A stretch of 64,000 nt of DNA from Pseudoselenomonas ruminantium (GCA_015058575.1 SVBZ01000004.1:62001-126000), one strand, 5' to 3'. Positions 1 through 9,406 are shown, counted from the stretch's first letter. The notes: generated from the letters alone by a model not told the origin. Numbers and translations: made by a program.

Positions 1-47
1 AGGCTGGCGGGCTTTCGCGCGCGTTCCTGCTCGAGAACGGTTTTTAA
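1..47 (+). CDS. ribE: Riboflavin synthase alpha chain, C-terminal end only
   Basis: Only the last 14 complete codons are inside the window. The third reading frame gives AGGLSRAFLLENGF followed by TAA at 45-47. A C-terminal ending of the type FLxENGF fits riboflavin synthase subunits of this bacterial group, and ribE normally lies just before ribBA in Firmicutes riboflavin operons. The next start codon is only 16 bases downstream. The other two frames are less family-like. The assignment rests mainly on position, so it is tentative. Confidence 0.5.
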   Translation, partial: AGGLSRAFLLENGF

Positions 48-63
48 GTGAAGGAGAAAGATT

Positions 64-1275
64 ATGGCAGATTTTGCAACAGTAGAGCAAGCCATTGAAG
101 ATATCAAGAATGGCAAAATGGTAGTGGTCGTCGATGATGAAGACCGCGAGAACGAGGGTGATCTTATCGTCGCGGCAGCGACGGTTACGCCCGAAGATGT
201 CAATTTCATGGCCAAATACGCCAAGGGCCTCATCTGCACGCCGATTGACGGCAAGCGTCTCGATGAGCTCAATATCGGCCAGATGGTCGTCAACAACACC
301 GACAACCATGAGACGGCGTTTACGGTTTCGATTGACGCCCATGAGACGGATACAGGCATCTCGGCCTATGAGCGCTGCCTGACGATTCGCAAGCTCCTCG
401 ATCCGAAGGCGCGTCCGTCGGATTTCCGCCGCCCGGGCCATGTATTCCCGCTGCGGGCGGTCGAGGGCGGCGTCCTGCGCCGCGCCGGCCATACGGAGAC
501 GACGACAGATCTGGCGCGGCTGGCTGGTTTTTATCCCGCAGGCCTTTGCTGCGAAATCATGGACGACGATGGGCACATGATGCGCACGCCGAAACTCATC
601 GAGTTTGCCAAGGAGCATGGCTTGCATATGATTACGGTGCAGGCGCTCATCGAGTACCGCAAACGCACGGAGTCCTTTGTCGAGCAGGTCGCTGATGTTG
701 ATTTCCCGAGCAAGTTTGGTCATTTCCGCATCAAGTCCTACGAGAGCAAGCTCGATGGCAAATGTCATCTGGCCATCGTCAAGGGTGACGTTAAGGGCAA
801 GAAAGACGTGCTCGTGCGCGTTCACTCCGAGTGCCTGACCGGCGATGCCTTGGGCTCGCTGCGCTGTGATTGCGGCGATCAGCTCCATGCGGCGCTGGAG
901 AAAATCGAAAAGGCTGGCGAGGGCGTCGTGCTCTATATGCGCCAGGAAGGCCGCGGCATTGGCCTAGCGAACAAGATGCGGGCTTATGCGCTGCAGGATA
1001 AGGGCCGCGATACGGTCGAAGCCAATGTCGAGCTCGGCTTTGCGCCGGATCTTCGCGATTACGGCATTGGTGCGCAGATTTTGGCGGACCTGGGCCTTAC
1101 CAGCATCCGGCTGATGACGAACAACCCGGCTAAGCGTGCCGGCCTTGAAGGCTATGGCCTCAAGATTACCGAGCGCGTGCCGCTGATGATTCATGCTAAT
1201 AAATTCGACAAGAACTATCTGACGGTCAAAAAAGTGAAGATGGGGCATCTCTTGAACGAAGAGACGTTGAAGTAA
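64..1275 (+). CDS. ribBA: Bifunctional DHBP synthase / GTP cyclohydrolase II
   Basis: This cytosolic enzyme supplies both precursors of riboflavin: 3,4-dihydroxy-2-butanone 4-phosphate from ribulose 5-phosphate, and the pyrimidine intermediate from GTP. The 403 residues match the usual fused length. The N-terminal half (about 1-200) has the acidic [10 protein letters not shown] loop and the [12 protein letters not shown] motif of DHBP synthase. The C-terminal half (about 205-400) has the zinc cysteines in [17 protein letters not shown] and the RQEGRGIGL motif of GTP cyclohydrolase II. An AAGGAG site lies 8 bases before the ATG. It sits between ribE and ribH with short gaps, so one operon is likely. 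Confidence 0.97.
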   Translation: MADFATVEQAIEDIKNGKMVVVVDDEDRENEGDLIVAAATVTPEDVNFMAKYAKGLICTPIDGKRLDELNIGQMVVNNTDNHETAFTVSIDAHETDTGISAYERCLTIRKLLDPKARPSDFRRPGHVFPLRAVEGGVLRRAGHTETTTDLARLAGFYPAGLCCEIMDDDGHMMRTPKLIEFAKEHGLHMITVQALIEYRKRTESFVEQVADVDFPSKFGHFRIKSYESKLDGKCHLAIVKGDVKGKKDVLVRVHSECLTGDALGSLRCDCGDQLHAALEKIEKAGEGVVLYMRQEGRGIGLANKMRAYALQDKGRDTVEANVELGFAPDLRDYGIGAQILADLGLTSIRLMTNNPAKRAGLEGYGLKITERVPLMIHANKFDKNYLTVKKVKMGHLLNEETLK

Positions 1276-1299
1276 GAGGAATACAGGAGGTAATAGATC

Positions 1300-1767
1300 A
1301 TGGCAAATGTAATCGAAGGTTTTATTACGGGCAAAGGGCTCAAATTCGGCATCGTCGTAGCCCGTTTCAATGAGTTCATCACGAGCAAGCTGTTAAGCGG
1401 TGCGCTCGATACGCTGCATCGTCATGAGGCAAACGATGACGATATTGACGTTGCTTGGGTTCCGGGCGCGTTTGAGATTCCTGTCGTTGCCAAGAAGATG
1501 GCTGAAAGCGGCAAATACGATGCGGTTATCTGCCTCGGTGCGGTTATCCGTGGGTCGACGACGCATTACGACTATGTCTGCAATGAGGTTTCCAAGGGCA
1601 CGGCGCAGGTTGGCATGCAGACGGGCGTGCCGACGATCTTCGGCGTCGTGACGACGGAGAATATCGAGCAGGCTGTCGAGCGCGCTGGCACGAAGGCTGG
1701 CAACAAGGGCGTCGACAGCGCTATGGCAGCTATGGAAATGGCAAACCTGCTCAAGAAAATCGGTTAA
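1300..1767 (+). CDS. ribH: 6,7-dimethyl-8-ribityllumazine synthase
   Basis: Lumazine synthase condenses the RibA-derived pyrimidine with the RibB-derived butanone phosphate, giving the substrate of riboflavin synthase. The 155 residues are full length. Family motifs are ARFNEFIT near the N-terminus, VPGAFEIP around residue 50, and [21 protein letters not shown] around residue 80, which includes the catalytic His region. An AGGAGG site precedes the ATG. The gene follows ribBA by 24 bases and closes the riboflavin cluster. Confidence 0.97.
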   Translation: MANVIEGFITGKGLKFGIVVARFNEFITSKLLSGALDTLHRHEANDDDIDVAWVPGAFEIPVVAKKMAESGKYDAVICLGAVIRGSTTHYDYVCNEVSKGTAQVGMQTGVPTIFGVVTTENIEQAVERAGTKAGNKGVDSAMAAMEMANLLKKIG

Positions 1768-1794
1768 TCGCGTTTAGGAAAGAAGCTGTTTACG

Positions 1795-2352
1795 ATGAAA
1801 ATTGGTATTATCAGTGACACCCATGGTCATGAGGGTGCTTGGCAGACGGCGTTTGACAAGGCGTTCCATGATGCGGATATGATCCTGCATGCGGGCGATG
1901 TGCTCTATCATGGCCCGCGCAACCCCATGAAGGCCGATTACAATCCGGCGGGGCTTGTGGGAAAAATCAACAATTGCCCGGTTCCCGTCATCATCGCGAA
2001 GGGCAATTGCGATTCGTCCGTCGATGCGAGCTGCCTGGAGCTTCCGGTGCAGGCTCCTTACGCGTATGTGGTCTATGAGGGCTTGCGCATTATCGTGACG
2101 CATGGCGACAGCGTCATGACCGATGAAGAAAAGGACAAGATGGCAGCTCATCTGAAGGCCGACCTCTTCATCAGCGGCCATATCCATACGACCGTGCTGG
2201 AAAAGCGCGGGAATACGGTATTTTTAAATCCTGGGTCAGCGGCACTCTCGAAGCGCGAGGATGGCCGCAACACCTATGCGGTGCTCGAAGATCGCACGAT
2301 TCGGATTTTCGATATCGATACCGATGAAGTATTGATGCAGTATACAATGTAA
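1795..2352 (+). CDS. YfcE/MJ0936-type metallophosphodiesterase
   Basis: A 185-residue calcineurin-like phosphoesterase. The metal-ligand motifs appear in order: DTHGH at the N-terminus, HAGDVLYHGPRNP near residue 40, GNCD near residue 75, THGD, and SGHIHT followed by NPGS. This set matches the small YfcE family, which hydrolyses model phosphodiesters; its physiological substrate is unsettled. It starts 27 bases after ribH with a weak ribosome site. It may be read through from the riboflavin operon but need not be functionally linked to it. Confidence 0.9.
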   Translation: MKIGIISDTHGHEGAWQTAFDKAFHDADMILHAGDVLYHGPRNPMKADYNPAGLVGKINNCPVPVIIAKGNCDSSVDASCLELPVQAPYAYVVYEGLRIIVTHGDSVMTDEEKDKMAAHLKADLFISGHIHTTVLEKRGNTVFLNPGSAALSKREDGRNTYAVLEDRTIRIFDIDTDEVLMQYTM

Positions 2353-2357
2353 TGTTC

Positions 2358-2465
2358 AGCCTTCCCTCTTGGGGAAGGTGCCCCGTTAGGGGCGGATGAG
2401 GTCAGGCGAAAGAACCTCATCTGGCAGACTTTGTCTGCCACCTTCCCCAGAGGGGAAGGCTTTTT
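2358..2465. repeat. Palindromic intergenic repeat (MITE/REP-like), about 105 bp
   Basis: The ends are near-perfect inverted copies: AGCCTTCCCTCTTGGGGAAG at the left and, on the other strand, AGCCTTCCCCTCTGGGGAAG at the right. Each end is itself a hairpin. The interior holds CCCCGTTAGGGG, GATGAGGT/AACCTCATC and GGCAGACTTTGTCTGCC pairings, so the whole can fold as a multi-armed cruciform. The trailing T run at 2460-2465 could also end transcription. Similar CCTTCCCC...GGGGAAGG elements are widespread in gut Firmicutes from general knowledge. I see only this one copy in the window. Confidence 0.8.
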
Positions 2466-2494
2466 CTACGTAAGTTTTAGGAAAGGGAATAACA

Positions 2495-3373
2495 ATGAAA
2501 GACCATTTAGTAAAAGCAACGGCTGAGGGCGTGCGCATCTATGCGGCAGTCACGACAGATCTTGTCAATGAGGCCATCCGCCGCCATGACTGCTATCCGG
2601 TGGCGGCTGCAGCGCTTGGACGCACGATGACGGCGGCGCTCCTGATGGCAGCCAACCTCAAGAACAAAGAAGCATTGACGATAAAATTCGATGGCGACGG
2701 CCCGCTCGGCAAAGTCACGGCAGATGCGACGCCTGAGGGTTTTGTGCGCGGCTATATCGATGAACCGCATGTCAATCTGCCGCTCAACAGCCTCGGTAAA
2801 ATCGATGTCGGCGGCGGTGTCGGCAAGGGAATGGTGTCGGTTACGCGCTTCACGGGACTCAAGAATCCGATCACAGGCAGTACGGAAATCACCGATGGCG
2901 AGATTGCCGACGACCTCACGAAGTATCTCTACGTCTCCGAGCAGACGCCGTCGAGTGTCGGTCTGGGCGTACTCGTGAATCCCGACTTCAAGTGCATCGG
3001 CGCAGGCGGCTTTATCATCCAGCCGCTGCCCAATGCCACCGACGAATGCATCGATAAGCTCGAGGCCAATCTGCGTACGGTAAATTCCGTTTCGCATATG
3101 GTCGAGCGCGGCCTCGATGCTAAGGGCATCATTGCCGAGCTCCTGCAGGGGTTTGACGTCAACTACATGACGACGACGGATCTCGCGTTCAAATGCCAGT
3201 GCTCGAAGGAACGCATCAGCGAAGTGCTCTTGAGCCTCGGCAAAAATGATTTGCAGACGCTGGTTGATGACGGCCATGCTGAGGTCTGCTGCCATTTCTG
3301 CAACGAGAAATACGAGTTCACGGGCGAGGAACTGCAGGCCATCTTTGACGAGTCAGAAAAGCGCCGTAAGTGA
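2495..3373 (+). CDS. hslO: Redox-regulated chaperone Hsp33
   Basis: Hsp33 is a cytosolic holdase activated when its C-terminal zinc centre is oxidised. The 292 residues are typical. The C-terminus shows the zinc pattern CQC (around 233) and CHFC (around 267), i.e. CxC...CxxC. The N-terminal substrate-binding fold has the usual GKVTADATPEGFVRGYI stretch. AGGAAAGG precedes the ATG. The metallopeptidase downstream starts two bases after the stop, so the two are probably co-translated. Confidence 0.96.
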   Translation: MKDHLVKATAEGVRIYAAVTTDLVNEAIRRHDCYPVAAAALGRTMTAALLMAANLKNKEALTIKFDGDGPLGKVTADATPEGFVRGYIDEPHVNLPLNSLGKIDVGGGVGKGMVSVTRFTGLKNPITGSTEITDGEIADDLTKYLYVSEQTPSSVGLGVLVNPDFKCIGAGGFIIQPLPNATDECIDKLEANLRTVNSVSHMVERGLDAKGIIAELLQGFDVNYMTTTDLAFKCQCSKERISEVLLSLGKNDLQTLVDDGHAEVCCHFCNEKYEFTGEELQAIFDESEKRRK

Positions 3374-3374
3374 T

Positions 3375-4091
3375 ATGACCGAAGAAATCTTTCCGTATGC
3401 GGGCCAGGTGGTGCGCCTGCGGCGTAAGCGCATCAAGAATATGTACTTGCGCGTCCAGAAGCCGGACGGCCATATTGAGATATCGGCGCCGCTGGCTATG
3501 AAGCGGGCGCAAATCGAGGCGTTCCTGCGGCAAAATACCGCCTGGGTGCAAAGGAAACAGCAGGCCTTGCGGGAGCGGGCGGCGCGTCAGGCGTTGGCTC
3601 GTGAGTATTTGACCGGTCAAACCCTGCTGGTCTGGGGCAAGCCCTGCAAGCTCGTCGTGCGCACGGCCAAAGGGCGCGAGGCCTCAGTCTATCGTCAAGG
3701 GGAGCGCATACTGCTGACGGTGCCTGCCTATGCGACGGCAGAGCAGCGGTGTGAAATCATTAACGGCTGGTATCGCCGCCAGCTCGAACAGGTCATCCCG
3801 AAGCTCATGCCGCGCTGCGAAGCCATCGTCGGCAAAAAAGCTGCCGAATGCCGCATCCGCAATATGAAAACACGCTGGGGCACCTGCAACGTCGTAAAGG
3901 CCCGCGTCTGGCTCAATCTGCAGCTGGCCAAATACAATCCCGAAGCTCTCGAATACGTCATGCTCCATGAACTCACGCACCTTTGGGTGCCCAACCATGG
4001 CCCGGCGTTCAAAGCGCGGATGGATAAATATTGTCCCGGCTGGCGCCGCATACGCAAGGAACTCAATGAGCAGGCGGCGTTTTCCGGCTAA
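3375..4091 (+). CDS. YgjP-like zinc metallopeptidase (DUF45 family)
   Basis: A 238-residue protein of the YgjP/SprT-like DUF45 family. The zinc site is HELTH followed by LWVPNHGPAF near the C-terminus, preceded by the family motif MKTRWGTCN. I start it at the ATG one base after the hslO stop; an upstream in-frame extension overlaps hslO and has no family character. A TGACCGGTCA palindrome at 3610-3619 encodes LTGQ in the linker before the protease core. Substrate unknown. Confidence 0.88.
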   Translation: MTEEIFPYAGQVVRLRRKRIKNMYLRVQKPDGHIEISAPLAMKRAQIEAFLRQNTAWVQRKQQALRERAARQALAREYLTGQTLLVWGKPCKLVVRTAKGREASVYRQGERILLTVPAYATAEQRCEIINGWYRRQLEQVIPKLMPRCEAIVGKKAAECRIRNMKTRWGTCNVVKARVWLNLQLAKYNPEALEYVMLHELTHLWVPNHGPAFKARMDKYCPGWRRIRKELNEQAAFSG

Positions 4092-4144
4092 AAAAGAGAG
4101 AAGCACATATCCTGGGAGAACAGGGAGGGTGCTTCTCTTTTTAT
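4092..4144 (+). terminator. Rho-independent terminator after the hslO unit
   Basis: Stem AAAGAGAGAAGCAC pairs with GTGCTTCTCTTTTT across a roughly 20-base loop, directly after the metallopeptidase stop codon. Confidence 0.85.
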
Positions 4145-4156
4145 TGGGGCAGAACA

Positions 4157-4199
4157 TATAAAGAAAGCGAAAGAGACGAGCTCTTTCGCTTTCTTTATG
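4157..4199 (-). terminator. Terminator for rpmB, possibly bidirectional
   Basis: A perfect stem, ATAAAGAAAGCGAAAGAG with CTCTTTCGCTTTCTTTAT, lies just beyond the rpmB stop on the minus strand. A/T runs on both sides would let it act in either direction. Confidence 0.75.
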
Positions 4200-4228
4200 A
4201 TATATCAGCTTTTGATATTATGCGCAAA

Positions 4229-4420
4229 TTAGAGGGCACGCTGAACCTTACCGGAACGCAGGCAGCGCGTGCAGACATTGACGCGTTTGACTTCACCGTC
4301 AACAACAGCGCGGACACGCTGGATGTTCGGTTTCCAAGCACGTTTCGTCTTCAGGTGGGAATGGCTGACGTTGTTACCGGACAGCTCACCTTTTGCACAA
4401 ACTTCGCAAACACTTGCCAT
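4229..4420 (-). CDS. rpmB: 50S ribosomal protein L28
   Basis: A 63-residue basic protein with the L28 pattern: CEVCAKG at the N-terminus, the SHSHLKTKRAWKPNIQ core and CTRCLRSGK near the C-terminus. The four cysteines make this the zinc-binding form. An AAGGAGG site precedes the ATG. It is a single-gene unit with its own promoter and terminator. Confidence 0.97.
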   Translation of the reverse strand: MASVCEVCAKGELSGNNVSHSHLKTKRAWKPNIQRVRAVVDGEVKRVNVCTRCLRSGKVQRAL

Positions 4421-4475
4421 GTGTTACACCTCCTTAACTGTCGGAGCATAGTAGCCCCTAACACACAATACAAGT

Positions 4476-4504
4476 ATTTTAGCATAAATTTTACAGGGGT
4501 GCAA
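4476..4504 (-). promoter_or_regulatory. rpmB promoter
   Basis: On the minus strand TTGCAC (4499-4504) and TAAAAT (4476-4481) are 17 bases apart, about 55 bases upstream of the rpmB start. Confidence 0.65.
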
Positions 4505-4528
4505 GTAGAAAACCTTGACAGGCAGAAA

Positions 4529-6328
4529 TTATTTGATAATTTTTTCAAGCTGATCGAGACACTGGGAGAATTTCTGGAAGGTAATGGCAAACGGCTCGCG
4601 GCTTGTCATGTCGACGCCGGCATTCTGCAGCAGTTTGATGGAGTAGTCACTGCCGCCACTGGCGAGGAAGCCAAGATAAGCCTGCTGGGCGGCTTCTCCT
4701 TGGGTGCGGACTTTCTCGGAGAGTGTCATGGCGGCTGCGTAGCCTGTTGCGTACTGGTAGACGTAGAATGGGCGGTAGAAGTGCGGGATGCGTGACCACT
4801 CGGCGCGCAGCTCGTCATCAAGCACGACGCCATCGCCATAGTATTTCCGGTTGAGATCCATCCAGATACCCTCGAGCTTGTCGGCAGTCAGGGCCTCGCC
4901 GTTTTCGACGGCTTCGTGCGTGAGTTTTTCGAACTCCGCAAAGAGCACCTGGCGGAAGACCGTCGTGCGGATCTGCTCGAGATAGAGATTCAGATAATAG
5001 AGGCGCTCTTTCTCATCGGCATGTTTCAGCATGTATTCGAGCAGCAGGTTTTCGTTGGTCGTGGAAGCTACCTCGGCGCAGAAAATCGTGTATTCGGAAT
5101 TGGTGTATTCCTGGTTCTTGGCACTGTAGAAGCTGTGCATGCTATGGCCCATTTCGTGTGCCAGCGTGGAAATAGCATCGTAGGTATCGTGCCAGCTCAT
5201 GAGTACGAAAGGATGCACGCCATAGACGCCCCAGGAATAGGCGCCGCTGCGCTTGCCTTCGTTTTCGAGACGGTCTACCCAGCCGCCGTCAAGGCCGGCA
5301 AAGAGATCCGTTAGATACTGCTTGCCAAGCGGTGCGAGTGCCGCTTTTAAGATATTGCGGGCTTCCTCGTAGGTATAGGGAGTCTGCGGCTTGTCGACAA
5401 CCGGAACGTAGAGGTCATACATATGGAGCTCGCTGGCGCCGAGCAGTTTCTTTTTGAGTTCCATATAGCGATGGAGCTCGGGCAAAAACTCATGGGTGAC
5501 GTTTATCGTCTGCTCGTAGACGCTTACGGGAATATTGCCGGCATCGAGGGCGGCTTCGAGCATTGAAGGGTATTTGCGCGTGGTGCTAATGAACTGGCTG
5601 CTCTTGACCGAGGAGCTGTAAAGGCTCGCAAAGGTATTGCGATAGGAAAGATAGGTGGTAAAGAGCTTGTGGAAGGCATCGGCGCGGACTTTGCCATCTT
5701 TGGAGCGGATGAACTGCATATAGCGGCTCTCGGAGAGCGTCGTGAGCTTGCCGTCTTCGCCGAGTGTATCGGGGAATTTCATATCGGCATTGGTCATGAC
5801 CGTGTAGGTGTTGCGGGCAGTGGCACGGATTTCGCCCGTGCGGGCGAGGAAGGCTTCCTGCTCGGTGGTCAGTACGTGTTCCTTGCTGCGCAGCAGGTCG
5901 TGGAAACGGAACTGGTATTTTTTAAGGCCCGGCAATTTATCGGCCATGGTGTGCAGGGAGTCTTCGGGCAGAGCCAGAAGCTCGGGCTCGATAAAGGCGC
6001 AGGCGGCCGAGGCTTTATCGAGAAGCGGCAGGCAGCTGGCTGTATCGGCCTGGTATTCCTGGTTGGCCGTATCGGTATCGGCCAGCATGCGCGCATAGGC
6101 AAAGACAGCGCTGAGGCTGACTTCCATCGTATCGACTGCGGTCAGGCAGTCTAAGAGCTGCTGCGGGTCAGCAAGCTTTCCAGCGAACTGCTGGATTTTT
6201 GCCAGCTGGCTTTCGATGGCGTCGCGGGCCTTCTGCCAGTCGGCGCGGGTGGCAAAGATATCGTCAAGGTGCCATTTGGCCGTCTCGGGAATATCTTCGC
6301 GGCGGGCCAGTTTATTTTGACTTGTCAT
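4529..6328 (-). CDS. pepF: Oligoendopeptidase F
   Basis: Cytosolic M3B zinc endopeptidase that trims short peptides. The 599 residues are normal length. The catalytic motif is LAHEMGHSMH around residue 385, with the downstream glutamate in TIFCAEVASTTNE. The ATG overlaps a TGACAAGTCA palindrome (6318-6327), so the protein begins MTSQN. It stands alone on the minus strand, convergent with nothing and divergent from the radical-SAM gene at 6519. A TATAAT-like -10 lies in the divergent region. Confidence 0.95.
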   Translation of the reverse strand: MTSQNKLARREDIPETAKWHLDDIFATRADWQKARDAIESQLAKIQQFAGKLADPQQLLDCLTAVDTMEVSLSAVFAYARMLADTDTANQEYQADTASCLPLLDKASAACAFIEPELLALPEDSLHTMADKLPGLKKYQFRFHDLLRSKEHVLTTEQEAFLARTGEIRATARNTYTVMTNADMKFPDTLGEDGKLTTLSESRYMQFIRSKDGKVRADAFHKLFTTYLSYRNTFASLYSSSVKSSQFISTTRKYPSMLEAALDAGNIPVSVYEQTINVTHEFLPELHRYMELKKKLLGASELHMYDLYVPVVDKPQTPYTYEEARNILKAALAPLGKQYLTDLFAGLDGGWVDRLENEGKRSGAYSWGVYGVHPFVLMSWHDTYDAISTLAHEMGHSMHSFYSAKNQEYTNSEYTIFCAEVASTTNENLLLEYMLKHADEKERLYYLNLYLEQIRTTVFRQVLFAEFEKLTHEAVENGEALTADKLEGIWMDLNRKYYGDGVVLDDELRAEWSRIPHFYRPFYVYQYATGYAAAMTLSEKVRTQGEAAQQAYLGFLASGGSDYSIKLLQNAGVDMTSREPFAITFQKFSQCLDQLEKIIK

Positions 6329-6518
6329 AGTATCGTCCTCTCTATTAGAAAGTTGTTCTCAATTATTATACCGCCATTGTCCAGATTTTGCCATCGGCAA
6401 AATCCTTTGCGCCGCGTTTCTATTTATCCCGGGGGATAACACATACCAAGCGCAACCGTAATGTGGTAGAATAAGTAGATATTATATATACGGCTTAGCA
6501 TATAGAAGGAGAAAAATC

Positions 6519-8306
6519 TTGACAGAAAATATTTTGTGGCTCGGCATCAATGCCAAGTATTCCCATACATCGCTTGCCATCCGTTATTTGCGCGAGGCAG
6601 TGCCAGGTTCGCGGATCTTGGAGCTGACCATCAATCATCAGCTGCTGGCTATGCTCGGGGAAATCTATGAGCAGCAGCCCAAAGTCCTTGGCATTTCGTG
6701 CTATATCTGGAATATCGAGGTCGTAAAGCGGCTGCTGCGTCTTTTGCCTGCGGCCCTTCCCGATACGGTCATCATCTGCGGCGGCCCGGAAGTTTCCTAT
6801 GGTACGGCGGATTTTATGCGGGAATTTCCGATGGTTGACTATGTCCTGCGCGGCGAAGGCGAAGAAGCAATCCGCGCTTTGACAAGTCAGCTTTTGACAT
6901 GTCAATTTGACCGGTCAAAAGTCAATGCGGCGCTTGACCAGTCAGAAATCCGCGGTATTGCCTGGCGCAGCCAGGATGGTACGATTCAGGAAGGGCATGA
7001 TGTGACGGTGGCGGATCTTGCGGATGTGCCGTTTGCCTATCGTGAGGAAGAAATGGCCGCTATCCGTGAGCGCATTCTCTACTACGAGACGTCGCGCGGC
7101 TGTCCGTTTTCGTGTGCTTACTGCCTGTCGTGTGCGACGGCAGGTGTGCGGTACCTGCCGCTCACGCGGGTCTTTTCGGAGCTGGATTTTTTCGTGCGCC
7201 ATGATGTACGGCAGGTCAAGTTCGTCGATCGCACGTTCAATGCGAAGAAGAGTCATTTCCTGCCCATACTGAAATATCTGCTGGCATTGCCATCGTCCTG
7301 CCGTACGAATTTCCATTTCGAGGTGGCCATCGATTATCTCGACGAAGAGGTACTGACGGTGCTTAGCCAGCTGCCGAAAGGGCGCGTGCAGCTCGAAATC
7401 GGCATCCAGTCGACGAATGAGCAGACGCTGAAAGCCGTTTCGCGGGTCAATCACTGGGAAGATATCCAGGCACATATCGAGCGCATCATGCGTTTCCATA
7501 ATATGCATCTGCATGTCGACCTTATCATCGGCCTGCCCGGAGAGGGGATGGAGTCATTCCATCGCTCGTTCAACGATGTCTATGCGTTGCAAACCGATAT
7601 GCTGCAGCTGGGCTTTTTGAAATTCCTCAAGGGGGCGGCGATGATGAATCTCGTGACGCCCTATGGTTATCAGTACATGCCGATGGCGCCCTATGAAGTG
7701 CTGGTGACCGATGCGCTAAGCTACGGGGAAATTCGCTGGTTCCATAGCTTTGAGATGGTCTTTGAGCTCTACTACAATGCCGGCCGGTGCCGCAAGACGG
7801 CTGGTTACCTGATCCGTGAGGCCGAGCAGGGCGATGCCTTTGCTTTCTGGCAGAGATTCACCGATTGGTGGGAAGAAAAGGGATTCCATAAGATCGGCCA
7901 TAGCACGAAGAATCTTTATGGCTATTTGCGGGATTTTGCGTTAGCGGCCTATGACCTGCCGGCAGAACTCTTGGACAATCTTTTGCGCTTCGATGCATTA
8001 CTGGCTGATGGCGGCAAGATCCGCCCCGAAAACCTCGATTGGAACCGCCAGCAGTATCAGGACATCACCGCCGACTTCTGGAAAGGCGCACCGAGCCGCG
8101 TGCGCGAGTATCTGCCGGATTATGAATTCACCAACTGGCGCGATGTCAACAAGAAGTATCATATCGAAATCTTTGCCTACAATATATTAGCGGCGGAAGA
8201 CGAAACGTTGACCGGTCAAATGACGGCGGTATTATTTGACTACACGGCAGCAGCGGTGACTTGTCAAAAGATAAGGTTGGACATTGGCGGCGTGGCGACG
8301 GACTGA
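6519..8306 (+). CDS. B12-binding-domain radical SAM protein (DUF4080-type)
   Basis: A 595-residue protein starting at TTG, supported by GAAGGAG seven bases upstream. The N-terminal part (1-140) resembles a cobalamin-binding domain (LGINAKYSHTSLAIRYL, CGGPEVSYG, GEGEEA). The radical-SAM 4Fe-4S motif CPFSCAYC is near residue 196. The C-terminal third matches the DUF4080 region found behind such cores. The reaction is unknown. The linker between the two domains and the extreme C-terminus carry six TGACNNGTCA palindromes, coding for LTSQ, LTCQ, DRS, DQS, LTGQ and VTCQ. Function cannot be inferred from the neighbours. Confidence 0.85.
   Translation: MTENILWLGINAKYSHTSLAIRYLREAVPGSRILELTINHQLLAMLGEIYEQQPKVLGISCYIWNIEVVKRLLRLLPAALPDTVIICGGPEVSYGTADFMREFPMVDYVLRGEGEEAIRALTSQLLTCQFDRSKVNAALDQSEIRGIAWRSQDGTIQEGHDVTVADLADVPFAYREEEMAAIRERILYYETSRGCPFSCAYCLSCATAGVRYLPLTRVFSELDFFVRHDVRQVKFVDRTFNAKKSHFLPILKYLLALPSSCRTNFHFEVAIDYLDEEVLTVLSQLPKGRVQLEIGIQSTNEQTLKAVSRVNHWEDIQAHIERIMRFHNMHLHVDLIIGLPGEGMESFHRSFNDVYALQTDMLQLGFLKFLKGAAMMNLVTPYGYQYMPMAPYEVLVTDALSYGEIRWFHSFEMVFELYYNAGRCRKTAGYLIREAEQGDAFAFWQRFTDWWEEKGFHKIGHSTKNLYGYLRDFALAAYDLPAELLDNLLRFDALLADGGKIRPENLDWNRQQYQDITADFWKGAPSRVREYLPDYEFTNWRDVNKKYHIEIFAYNILAAEDETLTGQMTAVLFDYTAAAVTCQKIRLDIGGVATD
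6880..6944. repeat. Cluster of four TGACNNGTCA palindromes in the radical-SAM gene
   Basis: Sites at 6880-6889 (centre AA), 6895-6904 (AT), 6908-6917 (CG) and 6935-6944 (CA). They fill the linker between the cobalamin-binding and radical-SAM domains and keep the frame open. Confidence 0.9.
8209..8266. repeat. Pair of TGACNNGTCA palindromes at the 3' end of the same gene
   Basis: Sites at 8209-8218 (CG) and 8257-8266 (TT), reading LTGQ and VTCQ near the C-terminus. Confidence 0.88.
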
Positions 8307-8386
8307 TTGATTTTGATTGTAAAAAACATAAGAAGTGTGTAAGATAGTATATAAGATAATATATAAGATGATGGGGGGGATAACAG

Positions 8387-9373
8387 ATGATGAATAGTCC
8401 GCCATATACGATCAATAACGAAATATTGAGCTTGGTAGCAGTAATATCTACTAAGCTGGGGCAAATCATGCATTATCAGGATATGTCCGCTTACCCGCGC
8501 TTGCGGCGGAACAATCGAATTGAATCTATACATGCATCGCTAGCAATAGAGGCAAATTCTTTGCCGTTGAATAGCGTAAGGGATGTCATTGCGGGGAAAA
8601 ATGTTGTGGGGCCTGAGCGGGAAATCCGCGAAGTAAAGAATGCGTATGCGGCGTATGATGAATTGTTGCGCTTGAATCCATATAAGCTGGAGGAGTTATT
8701 GCGCTTACATGGCATTATGACAGAGGGATTAGTAGCAGAGGCTGGTAAATTACGCAGTGGTGAGGAAGGTGTATTTGCTGATGGCAAGTGTATTTTTATG
8801 GCTCCACCGGCACGACTAGTACCAGAGCAAATGGAGAATTTATTTGCTTGGCTAACGGAGATGCGAGAAAAGATTCAACCGTTGTTGTTATCCTCGATAT
8901 TTCATTATGAGTTTGTCTTTATTCATCCATTTGCTGATGGCAATGGCCGTATGGCACGGTTATGGCAGACGGCACTACTGGCAAAGTGGCAGCCGATTTT
9001 TGCGTATTTGCCGATAGAAAATCAGATTTATAAATTCCAGCCTGAATACTATGCGGCGATAAGTGATTCGCATCGGGCAGGAGAATCTACACCGTTTATC
9101 TTGTTTATGCTGCGTATGATAGATGCTGTTATTGATGAGCTTTTAGCGAAGGATGTTTGGACGGACAGCGATGCTTATGTGAAAAAGCTGCTGGCCGTTA
9201 TGGAATATGATGTATCCTATAAAGCCAAAGAGTTGCAGGAAATGCTGGGCCTGAAATCCATGGCAGGGCTAAAACGGAATTATATGGAGCCAGCCTTGAA
9301 ACAAGGCCTGATAGCCATGACAATACCCGATAAACCGACCAGCCGGAATCAAAGATATTATAGGATTCGTTAA
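8387..9373 (+). CDS. Fic-domain protein (probable AMP transferase)
   Basis: A 328-residue Fic protein. The active-site motif HPFADGNGRMAR is near residue 185. An N-terminal SLAIEAN segment (about residue 50) resembles the inhibitory (S/T)xxxE(G/N) helix, and a winged-helix-like C-terminus follows, as in class II Fic/DOC proteins. It probably transfers AMP to a hydroxyl side chain; the target is unknown. The gene is clearly more AT-rich than its flanks and is preceded by short repeats of ATATAAGATA (8340-8372). Together with the next gene it looks like an inserted segment. Confidence 0.9.
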   Translation: MMNSPPYTINNEILSLVAVISTKLGQIMHYQDMSAYPRLRRNNRIESIHASLAIEANSLPLNSVRDVIAGKNVVGPEREIREVKNAYAAYDELLRLNPYKLEELLRLHGIMTEGLVAEAGKLRSGEEGVFADGKCIFMAPPARLVPEQMENLFAWLTEMREKIQPLLLSSIFHYEFVFIHPFADGNGRMARLWQTALLAKWQPIFAYLPIENQIYKFQPEYYAAISDSHRAGESTPFILFMLRMIDAVIDELLAKDVWTDSDAYVKKLLAVMEYDVSYKAKELQEMLGLKSMAGLKRNYMEPALKQGLIAMTIPDKPTSRNQRYYRIR

Positions 9374-9406
9374 ATGTGTGACGATGATAGGAGATAATAC
9401 GCAATC

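Noticed and set aside
2507..3295. Long open frame antisense to hslO, and similar long antisense frames elsewhere (12749-14395, 19950-21176, 42756-44309)
   Set aside because: They mirror strongly conserved genes on the other strand, lack ribosome sites and show no family motifs; GC-rich codon use opens these frames.
8340..8372. CRISPR-like or satellite repeat (ATATAAGATA units)
   Set aside because: Only about three short imperfect units without spacers; too small for an array.
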